This document shows, piece by piece, positions 16,396-24,233 of a stretch of 43,729 nt of DNA. The position numbers and the translations under genes are program-made. A model generated the notes under the pieces. It searched no databases. It saw only the letters and a program-made list of their open reading frames with translations, and was not told where the DNA came from. Positions within the stretch are counted from its first letter, which is position 1. Every line of letters starts with the position of its first letter. This stretch comes from an uncultured Spirochaetaceae bacterium (GTDB taxonomy: Bacteria; Spirochaetota; Spirochaetia; Sphaerochaetales; Sphaerochaetaceae), in assembly GCA_900321635.1 (NCBI GenBank), contig ONWV01000015.1, positions 4,506-48,234 of the forward strand, in the 5' to 3' direction.

Positions 16396-16725
16396 TCAAC
16401 CGAAGATCAGATCGTAATTCTTTTTGATTGCGTCCTCGCTCTTTTTAAGGAACTTAGCATACTTTCCGACAAAGTCTCTGCATGCAGGAGAAATGTGGAC
16501 GTTGTAGCTGTCAGCACCTTTTCTTGATTTTACGATTGCAGGCTGTCCGATATGCTTTGCAATAGCCTTGATGTATCTGTGAGCCTTGGCCTTGCTGATC
16601 TTCAGAGTCTTGGCAGCATCCTCGATGGACTTCTCTGTGTCGATAAGCTTTACAAGCTCAAGTGCTTCCTCTCCGATAATCTCGGCATCATTTTCAATCA
16701 AAACAATCTTTGAACAATATTCCAT
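16396..16725 (-). CDS. Small winged-helix DNA-binding protein, ModE N-terminal-like
   Basis: 109 residues. EEALELVKLIDTEKSIEDAA followed by KTLKISKAKAHRYIKAIAKH fits the LysR/ModE-type winged helix-turn-helix in which the recognition helix reads S-x-A-x-x-x-x. The wing corresponds to AIVKSRKGADSYNVHISPAC. The usual ModE C-terminal molybdate-binding domain is absent, so no ligand is predicted. GGAGAC precedes the ATG, and a promoter and terminator flank the gene, so it is a single-gene unit. It probably regulates transcription; the target is unknown. The neighbouring symporter gene, also on the minus strand, is one candidate. Confidence 0.7.
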   Translation of the reverse strand: MEYCSKIVLIENDAEIIGEEALELVKLIDTEKSIEDAAKTLKISKAKAHRYIKAIAKHIGQPAIVKSRKGADSYNVHISPACRDFVGKYAKFLKKSEDAIKKNYDLIFG

Positions 16726-16746
16726 TTTTTGTCTCCTTACTAATAT

Positions 16747-16775
16747 AAGATACAGTTTGAATCTGTGTTTTGCAA
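16747..16775 (-). promoter_or_regulatory. Predicted promoter of the winged-helix gene
   Basis: On the minus strand: TTGCAA (16770-16775), 17 bases, TATCTT (16747-16752). A Shine-Dalgarno sequence follows before the ATG at 16723-16725. Confidence 0.5.
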
Positions 16776-16796
16776 TTCAATTGTTGATTCACGGAC

Positions 16797-18446
16797 CTAC
16801 ATGCTCCTGTAGGTCTCCAAGTCAAGTTTGTTGGTCTGTCTGGCCACGATGGTGGCGACAACGACATCGCCCAGGCAGTTGCTCATACACAGGAACATTC
16901 CCAAAATAGGGCCGATTCCCATGACCAGAGTGACGGCCTCGGTCGGTACATGGAGCTGCTCCAGAAGAACAGACAGGCAGATGACACCACCGCCAGGCAT
17001 TCCGGGGGCTCCCATGGACAGGATGATTGTCAGAATCGCCATGGTGATGAGGCTTTCTCCTGAAACCGGGACGCCGTAGACCTTTGCAAGGGCCAGGGCA
17101 AAGACGGCAAGCTGAATGCATGTTCCGTTCATGTTAAGAGTCGATCCGAGCGGAATGGAGAGGCTGTAGACCTTGCTGTCCACACCGAGCTTGTTCTCGC
17201 AGAAGGACATGTTGATCGGAATGGCCGCATTGCTGGATGCGATTGAGAAAACCTGAAGCATGACAGGCGAGTACTTTCTGATGAAGGGAATCGGGCTCAT
17301 TCTGCCCAAGACTATGATCAGGATGCAGTAGACCACCATCATGCATACAAGGCCGAACAGGAAGGTTGCGAACATGTTCATGATGGAAATCAGAGTCTGA
17401 ACTCCCAGATCAAGAATCATCGATGCTGCGGAGCAGAAAACCGCAATGGGCATGAAGCCGATGAGGATACCTGCGATTTTCATGAACATTTCGTTGAAGG
17501 ATCTGAAGATTGACTGAAGAACCGCAGAGTACTGTCCGATAAGGCCTGTGGCTATGCCGCAAAGGACCGCAAGGACAATCAGCTGTGGCATGTCATCGTT
17601 CAGAAACGGCTTTATGAAGTTTGAAGGCGCCATGTTGATCAGCATCTCCTTGATGGAGAAGGATGCACCGGCACCTTTGGCGGCTGTGGCGGTCACGGCA
17701 GAAGACAGGGCCTCTGACCCTGGTTTGAAGAGATAGAACGAAAATATTCCTATCGCAACCGCAACAAGAGTTGTGAAGAAATAAAGGCCTATAGACCTTC
17801 CGCCGATCTTGCCCAGATCCGAAAGATTTGAGAATCCTGAGATGCAGGAAACGATGGAGAAGAACACCAGAGGCGCCACTATCATCTTCAGGATGTTGAT
17901 GTAGACGGTCTTGACGGGGCTTAGGACGTAGTCGTCCAGAATGTCATTGAAAGACTGCGGAGCAAAGATGGAAAGAAGAACTCCGATGAAGATGGCAGCA
18001 AGAAGACAGCCAATGGTTTTGTACAAAAATGCCTGCTTTGACTTTACCAGGGTGACTCGTATGTAGTTCACACCGTTCCTGTGACGGTACTTCAGGTCCT
18101 TGGCAAGAGAGCGCAGGAAGATGTTCTGTATCGTTTCCTGGGTCTGCGGGCCTATGTCGTCATCCATGGACAATGATGCGCTGGCCATGTCGTCTGAAAG
18201 GGAATACTCCGTTCCGGAAGTGGACATCTCAACGGTGATGTCACCGAAGAGGTGGTTTACAGTGATTGAGAGGTTTGTTTCGCCGTCACTGTGTGACATG
18301 AGGCTTCCGATGGCCTCTTCGGAAACAAGGGTACCCTTGATTGCTTCTTTTGAATTGATTCCGATTTCTTCCAAGCTGTGCTGGACGAATTCGACTGCAG
18401 AGCTGAGTCCGTCCGATGTTGTTTCAAATAATGCCTTTTTTTTCAT
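16797..18446 (-). CDS. Dicarboxylate/amino acid:cation symporter with N-terminal ATPase-like domain
   Basis: 549 residues, longer than the usual 400-440 of the DAACS (GltP/DctA) family. Residues from about 138 form the transporter. Segments SIASSNAAIPINMSFCENKLGV, GSTLNMNGTCIQLAVFALA and MAPGMPGG-like SMGAPGMPGGGVICLS are the reentrant hairpins and the NMNGT motif of this family. It probably imports dicarboxylates or acidic amino acids with Na+ or H+. The first 130 residues are soluble and resemble a GHKL/anti-sigma-factor ATPase fold (VSEEAIGSLMSH at the N-box position, GVNYIRVTLVKS as the last strand). The N-box Asn is missing, so ATP binding is doubtful. No Shine-Dalgarno sequence; predicted leaderless from a strong promoter. 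Confidence 0.85.
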   Translation of the reverse strand: MKKKALFETTSDGLSSAVEFVQHSLEEIGINSKEAIKGTLVSEEAIGSLMSHSDGETNLSITVNHLFGDITVEMSTSGTEYSLSDDMASASLSMDDDIGPQTQETIQNIFLRSLAKDLKYRHRNGVNYIRVTLVKSKQAFLYKTIGCLLAAIFIGVLLSIFAPQSFNDILDDYVLSPVKTVYINILKMIVAPLVFFSIVSCISGFSNLSDLGKIGGRSIGLYFFTTLVAVAIGIFSFYLFKPGSEALSSAVTATAAKGAGASFSIKEMLINMAPSNFIKPFLNDDMPQLIVLAVLCGIATGLIGQYSAVLQSIFRSFNEMFMKIAGILIGFMPIAVFCSAASMILDLGVQTLISIMNMFATFLFGLVCMMVVYCILIIVLGRMSPIPFIRKYSPVMLQVFSIASSNAAIPINMSFCENKLGVDSKVYSLSIPLGSTLNMNGTCIQLAVFALALAKVYGVPVSGESLITMAILTIILSMGAPGMPGGGVICLSVLLEQLHVPTEAVTLVMGIGPILGMFLCMSNCLGDVVVATIVARQTNKLDLETYRSM

Positions 18447-18454
18447 AGCATTCG

Positions 18455-18484
18455 ATTATAATCCCCGAAATATCCGTAAGGCAA
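18455..18484 (-). promoter_or_regulatory. Predicted promoter of the symporter gene
   Basis: On the minus strand: TTGCCT (18479-18484), 18 bases, consensus TATAAT (18455-18460). The ATG begins 8 bases after the -10 box, leaving a 5' leader of about 0-2 bases. Confidence 0.65.
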
Positions 18485-18496
18485 ACAAAAAATCTT

Positions 18497-18524
18497 TTGT
18501 GACTAATATACACTATGTTATTAT
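18497..18524 (+). promoter_or_regulatory. Predicted promoter of the MscS-like gene
   Basis: TTGTGA (18497-18502), 16 bases, TATTAT (18519-18524). Transcription would start near 18531, giving a 30-base leader that includes GGAG before ATG 18561. Confidence 0.5.
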
Positions 18525-18560
18525 TTTCGTAGTTTGAGTTAGTACTTCGTGGAGAGTAAC

Positions 18561-21500
18561 ATGGCTGAAGAGACAAAGAAAAAGAAGAATCTGCTGACCA
18601 GAAAACTCGTTCGTTATGTGATCACTATTTTCGTGACTCTTGCGCTGATGGTCGTTGTTCTTTATTACATGCAGACAAAAGGGCAGGCTGAGTATCAGAA
18701 GAACATGAGCCTTGTTCCTCTTCTCGATGAAGTGACTGAGGATCTGGATTCCCATACCAAAAGTGTCGAGGCCCTTACAAAGAGATTCCACAGTGCTAAC
18801 CAGATATCCGTACGTCTTGTAGGACTTTTTCTGGAGTCCGGCGCCTTCAAGGAACTGCAGCAGGCAACTGATGCTGCTTCCGGTTCGGCTGCCCTTAAGG
18901 CTCTGTCATCCAAGACCGGAATGTATTCGATGATGATTATCGATACGCTCGGAAACCTTCTTCTCACCGATGATGCGGATTTCTACAAGAGGGTGGGAAC
19001 AAATCAGAATATCAACATCGTCAGGGCCAAGAATAATGCTGCCGGAATATTTACAGTTGTTCAGTTTGATGGAATCACCAAAGCCATAGAAGGTTGGGAA
19101 GGAACCTACAGGCTTCTGGCGGACGGGACTCCTGAAATCAAACCTATTCAGGTATTTATCAATGCAGAAGACGGTACGACCAATGACGGCTATTACTACA
19201 GTACTCCGATAAAGGACGAAAATGGTAATTTTAGCGGATACTTTCTGGTTGCCATGGCCGATGCCGCACAGATGGAAGCTGATATCTCAGGCCTGACCAA
19301 TATGGCCGATGTCCTTGAGTCGGTAGGTGTGGGAAACGGTTTTGTCTTCTCTCTTGACCCGAAAACAGGAGATTTCACCTTCTTCAGGAATGAAGAAGGC
19401 CTTGATCTGACAGGTGAGAACTATAAGAAAACGGGGTTGACCGATGAAATACTTGTGGACGGATACTCCGGTCTTCAGGAAATCTGCGGCACAGAGTACT
19501 ACTGTGTGACAAAGATATATTCGTCCTCCGTGTTCGGAAAAAGAGTCGTCATTGCGGCAACGCTTCCTGAGACGGAGCTTTATGGCTCCCGAGTCTTTAA
19601 TATCTTCTGGGGAGTGCTGGCGATGTTTGTTGTCGGCAACCTGATTCTCACCTATGCGACAATCATCCAGATTGACCAGCTGAAGAAGGGAACAATCGAT
19701 GAGGCCCGCAGGATTATTTTTACCACCAGGAAGGGGAAAAAGTATTACTACAACCGTGCACTGGGACTGAAGATATTCCCGCTTATGGTCATAGGTCTGT
19801 TGGTTGTATTCGGAATTTCTTTCTACACACAGACGCTTTCCCAGCTTTCGTCGGCCGTCAGGGTTTCTGAATCCAGAATCAATTCAATCGGAACAGGTGT
19901 TTCGAAGAACACAAAGAGGGCGGATACCGTCGCCGCATTCTACAACAAACAGAACCTCAACAAGACCTTCCTTCTGGCAGATATCATCGCCAGGGCCCCG
20001 GAAGCCGTCTTTGATTATGATCTGACCGACACCGTACATTTCGATTATGCCAAAAATGATGACAACAGCGTTGTTACTGACAGCTACGGCAACCCTGTGC
20101 TTACGGCAAGGTATCATCCGAACCTCGAGGCACTGTGCAAGGCCTATGATTTTGAGTCCATGTACGTGTTCAACGACAGGGGCCGTGTTATTGCAACCAG
20201 CGCCCAGTGGTGGAACTTTGTCATAAGCGATGACCCGACGTCGCAGTCCTATCCTTTCCGCGATGTACTTGTGAACACTGATTACTATGTTCAGGATTAT
20301 CAGAAAAGCGATGTCGGAGAGTCTGATCAGTACATAGGCTGCGCCTTGTTCTATTACACATACAACGATCACGGAACCACTCGTTTTGCCTCAGAGTATG
20401 AGTATAAGAACGGCGTTCAGGATGAAAACGGAAGAATAATCGTTCCTTCATCTGCGATTTCAAGACACAGAGGACTGCTTCAGACCAGTGTCGCAACCCA
20501 CAGCATCGAGGATTACCTGAGCATGACTACCATTGAGTACACAATCACCGGTATGAACATGTTCTATGACGGCTACTTCCTCAGCTTCTCTGCGGACGAG
20601 TCCCATAAACTTCTGTATTCTCCGTTCGGAGAAAAGGTGGTCATCAATACAAGGGATGCAATGTTCTCCGGAGACTTCAACGGTTTCATTACAATCAACG
20701 GACAGAGATACTTCTCAAGCATCAGAAAATCAGGCGGAATCTTCATAGGAACCCTTATTCCGACAAGTGCTCTGTTCATGCTGAGAAACAACATCTCATC
20801 TGCCACCGTTATCATCGCTCTTATATCCTTCCTGAATCTGCTCGGCTTCATGCTGTACTCAACCAGCGATGAGGATGAGGTGCTCAAAGAAAGAGTGGCT
20901 GAGTATCTGAAGGAGAAGGAGGAGGAAGATGAGGAGCCGGTTGAAGGAAGTGCGAACTTTGATGTGACGATGCCCGACGGCAAGAAGAAACGCGTCAAAT
21001 CCGCTCAGTCCAGATGGAGTACAAGTTTCACCGAATGGCAGAAAAAGAGTGTCGAGCAGAAGTTCTCGTCCGTAGTCAAAGTCTGCAGCTTCATGATCTT
21101 TGCCTTTGTTCTTATTTCCGTGCTGTTCGCAAAGTACGTTTTCCCGGCTGATTCGATTATGCATTACATCATCAACGGGAATCTGGAAAGAAGCCCGAAC
21201 CTCTTCGGGGCAAGCCGCAGTGTCATGTATCTCATAGTTGTTCTGTTCGGTGCGAAGATTGCAAAGAGGATAATCAACGTCCTTTCTTCGAACCTCGGAG
21301 CAAGAGCGGAGACCATCGGACACCTTCTTGAGTCTGTCATCCAGTACGGAGGCGTTCTCGGCGTTCTGTTCTACTCCCTGTATCTTATGGGTCTTAACAC
21401 GGCATCGCTTCTGACATCAGCCGGAATCCTTTCCATTGTCGTAGGTCTCGGTGCCCAGAGCCTCATATCGGATATTCTCGCCGGTATCTTCATTGTGTTT

Positions 21501-22061
21501 GAAGGCGAGTTCCGCGTCGGTGATATCGTCACGGTAGGGGACTTCAGGGGAACGGTCATTGAGATCGGTATCCGTACCACCAAGATTGAGGACATCCTGG
21601 GCAACATCAAGATCTTCAACAACAGCTCCATCTCCGGAGTCCTCAACATGACCAAGGAGTACTCCACAGTGCCTATCGAGCTTGGCATCGAGTACGGCGA
21701 GTCGCTTGAGCGCGTCGAGGCGGTTCTGAAGGAGGAGTTCCCTGCAATCAAGAAGAAGATCAAGTCCATCATAAACGGACCTTTCTACAAGGGTGTTTCA
21801 AGCCTTGGAGACAACTCGGTGAATATTCTCATTCTTGCCCAGTGTATGGAAGGAGACAGAATCCAGCTGGTCAGAGATATGTACAGAGAACTCTATCTTA
21901 TCTTCAACAAGCATGGAATCAACATTCCGTTCCCACAGGTCACGGTCTCCTACCTCAAGGATGAGGAGGCAAAGAAGATTTCCGCCAAGGAAAAGCGTGA
22001 AGTCGAGGCATTTGTCAAGGAGCAGAAGAAAGTCTCTGCAGGAGTTGATGCAGGCGAGTAA
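18561..22061 (+). CDS. MscS-family mechanosensitive channel with two N-terminal sensor-like modules
   Basis: 1166 residues. Membrane helices are seen near residues 20-38, 345-368, 400-422 and 745-767, followed by the channel helices after about 850. The two long stretches between them (about 40-340 and 425-740) should lie outside the membrane and are rich in the aromatic and Asp/Gly pattern of Cache-like sensors; the family is not certain. The C-terminus is a canonical MscS core. The pore helix region contains AGILSIVVGLGAQSLISDI, followed by EFRVGDIVTVGDFRGTV and the beta domain TTKIEDILGNIKIFNNSSI. MscS channels release solutes on hypo-osmotic shock; the sensors suggest additional control. 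Start is ATG 18561 with GGAG upstream; an in-frame GTG at 18549 overlaps that site. Confidence 0.85.
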   Translation: MAEETKKKKNLLTRKLVRYVITIFVTLALMVVVLYYMQTKGQAEYQKNMSLVPLLDEVTEDLDSHTKSVEALTKRFHSANQISVRLVGLFLESGAFKELQQATDAASGSAALKALSSKTGMYSMMIIDTLGNLLLTDDADFYKRVGTNQNINIVRAKNNAAGIFTVVQFDGITKAIEGWEGTYRLLADGTPEIKPIQVFINAEDGTTNDGYYYSTPIKDENGNFSGYFLVAMADAAQMEADISGLTNMADVLESVGVGNGFVFSLDPKTGDFTFFRNEEGLDLTGENYKKTGLTDEILVDGYSGLQEICGTEYYCVTKIYSSSVFGKRVVIAATLPETELYGSRVFNIFWGVLAMFVVGNLILTYATIIQIDQLKKGTIDEARRIIFTTRKGKKYYYNRALGLKIFPLMVIGLLVVFGISFYTQTLSQLSSAVRVSESRINSIGTGVSKNTKRADTVAAFYNKQNLNKTFLLADIIARAPEAVFDYDLTDTVHFDYAKNDDNSVVTDSYGNPVLTARYHPNLEALCKAYDFESMYVFNDRGRVIATSAQWWNFVISDDPTSQSYPFRDVLVNTDYYVQDYQKSDVGESDQYIGCALFYYTYNDHGTTRFASEYEYKNGVQDENGRIIVPSSAISRHRGLLQTSVATHSIEDYLSMTTIEYTITGMNMFYDGYFLSFSADESHKLLYSPFGEKVVINTRDAMFSGDFNGFITINGQRYFSSIRKSGGIFIGTLIPTSALFMLRNNISSATVIIALISFLNLLGFMLYSTSDEDEVLKERVAEYLKEKEEEDEEPVEGSANFDVTMPDGKKKRVKSAQSRWSTSFTEWQKKSVEQKFSSVVKVCSFMIFAFVLISVLFAKYVFPADSIMHYIINGNLERSPNLFGASRSVMYLIVVLFGAKIAKRIINVLSSNLGARAETIGHLLESVIQYGGVLGVLFYSLYLMGLNTASLLTSAGILSIVVGLGAQSLISDILAGIFIVFEGEFRVGDIVTVGDFRGTVIEIGIRTTKIEDILGNIKIFNNSSISGVLNMTKEYSTVPIELGIEYGESLERVEAVLKEEFPAIKKKIKSIINGPFYKGVSSLGDNSVNILILAQCMEGDRIQLVRDMYRELYLIFNKHGINIPFPQVTVSYLKDEEAKKISAKEKREVEAFVKEQKKVSAGVDAGE

Positions 22062-22069
22062 AGAATCCG

Positions 22070-23077
22070 TTATCTTCGGACAATCGACTCTCTGGAAATC
22101 AGCTCTGTGTCCAGAAGAATCGATCTTGGCATGGTGTGGGAGTGAAGCAGCTCAAATAGCGATTCGGCTGCTGTGAATCCTGTCTGGAAGCTTGGCTGGT
22201 TGATAGTGGTAAGGCCTGGTGTTGTTATGGATGCCATCTCAATGTTGTCAAAACCTACAACACCAAGATCTGTGGGAATCTTCAGTTCGAATCTGTTTGC
22301 GGCCTTCAGGACGGAGGCTGCAAACACATCGGCTGCGCAGAAGATGGCATCTGGTTTTTCATCGGCTCCCAGAAGCTGGCATGCAGCCGAGTATCCCAAA
22401 TCGTATGCAACATCAGGAAGAGAGATTTTCCAGGTTCTTGGAATTATTATGTTGTGGCTCTCCAAGGCGGCTTCAAAGCCTCTGAGTCTTTCCTGGGCGT
22501 AGTTGAACATGATGGGGCCGTTGAGCAGGGCGACCTTCTTGTATCCCATATTCACTATATAATCTACTGCTCCCTTTGCCGCGGCAAAGTCATTGATGCC
22601 CACATATGGGGCAATCGAGTCCTTGTTGTACTCGCAGCACTGGATGAAGGGAATCTGCTCGAAGATGGAGTCTGCAAGATCTTTTTCCAGCTTGCGGCTC
22701 AGGCAGACCACACCACGGGTGTTGGTCATGTTTACAACCTTCATGAACTTGTCCACATTCGACTGTGTGATCGTGTTCTGATAGATTATGACCTCGAAGT
22801 TGTGGGATGAGGCAGAAGATTCAATACCCTTGAGGATTTTGTAGTAGAAGGGATTGATGATGGAAGGCACAACGACTGTGATGATGCGCTTGGAAGCCTC
22901 GGACTGAACCTTTAATAGCTCATCAAGGTCGTATCCGTACTCTTTGAGTTTGTTCTCTACTATAAGTCTTGTTTCCTGGTTCACCAATTCCCTGTGGTGA
23001 AGGACTCTGGATACCGTCGCAGGGGATAGCCCTGTCTCTTTTGCAAGCTTGTTTACAGGTATGTTTAATCTCTTCAT
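22070..23077 (-). CDS. LacI-family transcriptional regulator
   Basis: 335 residues, full length. The N-terminal helix-turn-helix reads VNKLAKETGLSPATVSRVLH, followed by a hinge helix region. The C-terminal domain is the periplasmic-binding-protein fold (IITVVVPSIINPFYYKILKG, GYKKVALLNG, PDAIFCAADVFAASVLKAA, LGVVGFDNIEMAS, the last close to the conserved VxGFD motif). It should bind a sugar or sugar-like inducer. It is divergent from the isomerase/Gfo/ABC operon at 23299, which is its likely target. The start has no Shine-Dalgarno sequence and the -10 box ends 7 bases before the ATG, predicting a leaderless message. It is convergent with the MscS gene with an 8-base gap. Confidence 0.9.
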   Translation of the reverse strand: MKRLNIPVNKLAKETGLSPATVSRVLHHRELVNQETRLIVENKLKEYGYDLDELLKVQSEASKRIITVVVPSIINPFYYKILKGIESSASSHNFEVIIYQNTITQSNVDKFMKVVNMTNTRGVVCLSRKLEKDLADSIFEQIPFIQCCEYNKDSIAPYVGINDFAAAKGAVDYIVNMGYKKVALLNGPIMFNYAQERLRGFEAALESHNIIIPRTWKISLPDVAYDLGYSAACQLLGADEKPDAIFCAADVFAASVLKAANRFELKIPTDLGVVGFDNIEMASITTPGLTTINQPSFQTGFTAAESLFELLHSHTMPRSILLDTELISRESIVRR

Positions 23078-23084
23078 GGTTTAA

Positions 23085-23113
23085 ATTGTATCACTATTTC
23101 AGAAACAGTGCAA
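23085..23113 (-). promoter_or_regulatory. Predicted lacI-family gene promoter
   Basis: On the minus strand: TTGCAC (23108-23113), 17 bases, TACAAT (23085-23090). Only 7 bases separate the -10 from the ATG at 23075-23077. Confidence 0.65.
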
Positions 23114-23125
23114 TTATTTCAGAAA
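23097..23125. promoter_or_regulatory. Two TTTCAGAAA sites spaced 20 bp, candidate operators
   Basis: TTTCAGAAA, a palindrome around a central A, occurs at 23097-23105 and 23117-23125, about two helical turns apart. The first lies in the spacer of the regulator's promoter and the second is just upstream of it. A variant in the opposite sense, TTTCTGTAAA, is at 23179-23188. Possible autoregulation sites. Confidence 0.4.
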
Positions 23126-23194
23126 GAAAATATCGGAAAGTTTAGTAACCGTTATTTATTTTTCATTTTACTACTTTCTTTCTGTAAAATATTT

Positions 23195-23206
23195 TCTTGC
23201 GAGAAT
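23195..23206. promoter_or_regulatory. Candidate LacI operator over the -35 box
   Basis: TTCTTGCGAGAA is an imperfect palindrome (10 of 12 positions symmetric) with a central GC, as LacI-family operators usually have. It overlaps the -35 box at 23197-23202. Confidence 0.4.
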
Positions 23207-23225
23207 CGAAAAGAGGATTTATAAT
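23197..23225 (+). promoter_or_regulatory. Predicted promoter of the isomerase/Gfo/ABC operon
   Basis: TTGCGA (23197-23202), 17 bases, consensus TATAAT (23220-23225). Transcription would start near 23232, leaving a leader of about 67 bases. The leader contains the inverted repeat TATGAAA/TTTCATA (23248-23254 with 23264-23270), a further possible operator. Confidence 0.7.
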
Positions 23226-23298
23226 CTGATTGTGACTGAAAAGAAAGTATGAAACATTTCTTATTTCATAGTATTTCATAAATTAAACGGAGTTTGAT

Positions 23299-24219
23299 AT
23301 GAAACTAGGTTTTGTAAGCGCCATTCTTGACGGCTGGACATATGAAGAGATGATGGATGTAGCATCCGAAATGGGCTTTCAGTGTGTGGAGGTTGCATGC
23401 TGGCCCCAGGGAAAGGCTGAAAGGCGTTATGCAGGAGTAAGTCATATAGATGTAGAGAAGGTCCTTACGGATGACAGTTATGCAAAGCACATTCTTGACT
23501 ACAGCAGAGCTAAGAAAGTGGAAATCTCATCTCTGGCCTTTTATCCAAACCCGCTTACACCGGACCTCAAGAAGAGAAGTGAGACTCTGGCTCACCTTGA
23601 GACTCTGATCAAGGCAAGTGCCAAACTTGGAGTGAACATGGTCACCACCTTCATCGGAAGGGATCAGACCAAGACGGTGGAGGAGAATCTTGAGCTTGTG
23701 GGTCAGATCTGGCCGCCGATTATCAAGTTGGCAGAAAAACTCAAGGTCAGAATCGGAATTGAGAACTGCCCAATGCTCTTTGGAAAGGACCAGTGGCCTG
23801 GCGGACAGAATTTATTCACATCTCCTGCAAACTGGCAGAAGGTTTTTGATGTTCTTAAGAGCGATAATCTCGGAATCAACTATGACCCGAGCCATTTCAT
23901 CTGGCAGATGATTGACTATGTCAAACCGGTCAGGCAGTTCAAGGACAAGATCTTCCACGTCCATTTCAAGGATATCAAGCTGTACCGCGACAAGCTGGAC
24001 CAGGTTGGGATCATGGCATACCCTCTGGACTTCATGGCTCCCAAGCTTCCGAATTACGGAGATGTGGACTGGGCTGCCTTCGTCGGTGCTCTTACCGATA
24101 TCGGATATGACGGCTATGCCTGCATAGAGGTGGAGGACAAGGCATTTGAGGGCTCTAGGGAGAAGATTCTGGATTCGCTGAGAATCTCCAAGAAGTATAT
24201 GGAAAACTTCGTTATCTGA
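23299..24219 (+). CDS. Sugar phosphate isomerase/epimerase-like TIM barrel
   Basis: 306 residues of the AP_endonuc_2 superfamily. Strand segments KLGFVSAILDGWTYEEMMDV, VNMVTTFIGRD, RIGIENCPMLFG, NLGINYDPSHFIWQMID, IFHVHFKDIK and GYACIEVED carry the acidic and His metal ligands in family order, so the active site looks intact. It is first in a long operon and is followed 14 bases later by a Gfo/Idh/MocA dehydrogenase. That pair recurs in inositol, sugar and glycoside catabolism, in which the dehydrogenase makes a keto-sugar and the barrel enzyme isomerises, dehydrates or cleaves it. GGAG lies 7 bases before the ATG. Confidence 0.85.
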   Translation: MKLGFVSAILDGWTYEEMMDVASEMGFQCVEVACWPQGKAERRYAGVSHIDVEKVLTDDSYAKHILDYSRAKKVEISSLAFYPNPLTPDLKKRSETLAHLETLIKASAKLGVNMVTTFIGRDQTKTVEENLELVGQIWPPIIKLAEKLKVRIGIENCPMLFGKDQWPGGQNLFTSPANWQKVFDVLKSDNLGINYDPSHFIWQMIDYVKPVRQFKDKIFHVHFKDIKLYRDKLDQVGIMAYPLDFMAPKLPNYGDVDWAAFVGALTDIGYDGYACIEVEDKAFEGSREKILDSLRISKKYMENFVI

Positions 24220-24233
24220 ATGAGGTGAAGAAT

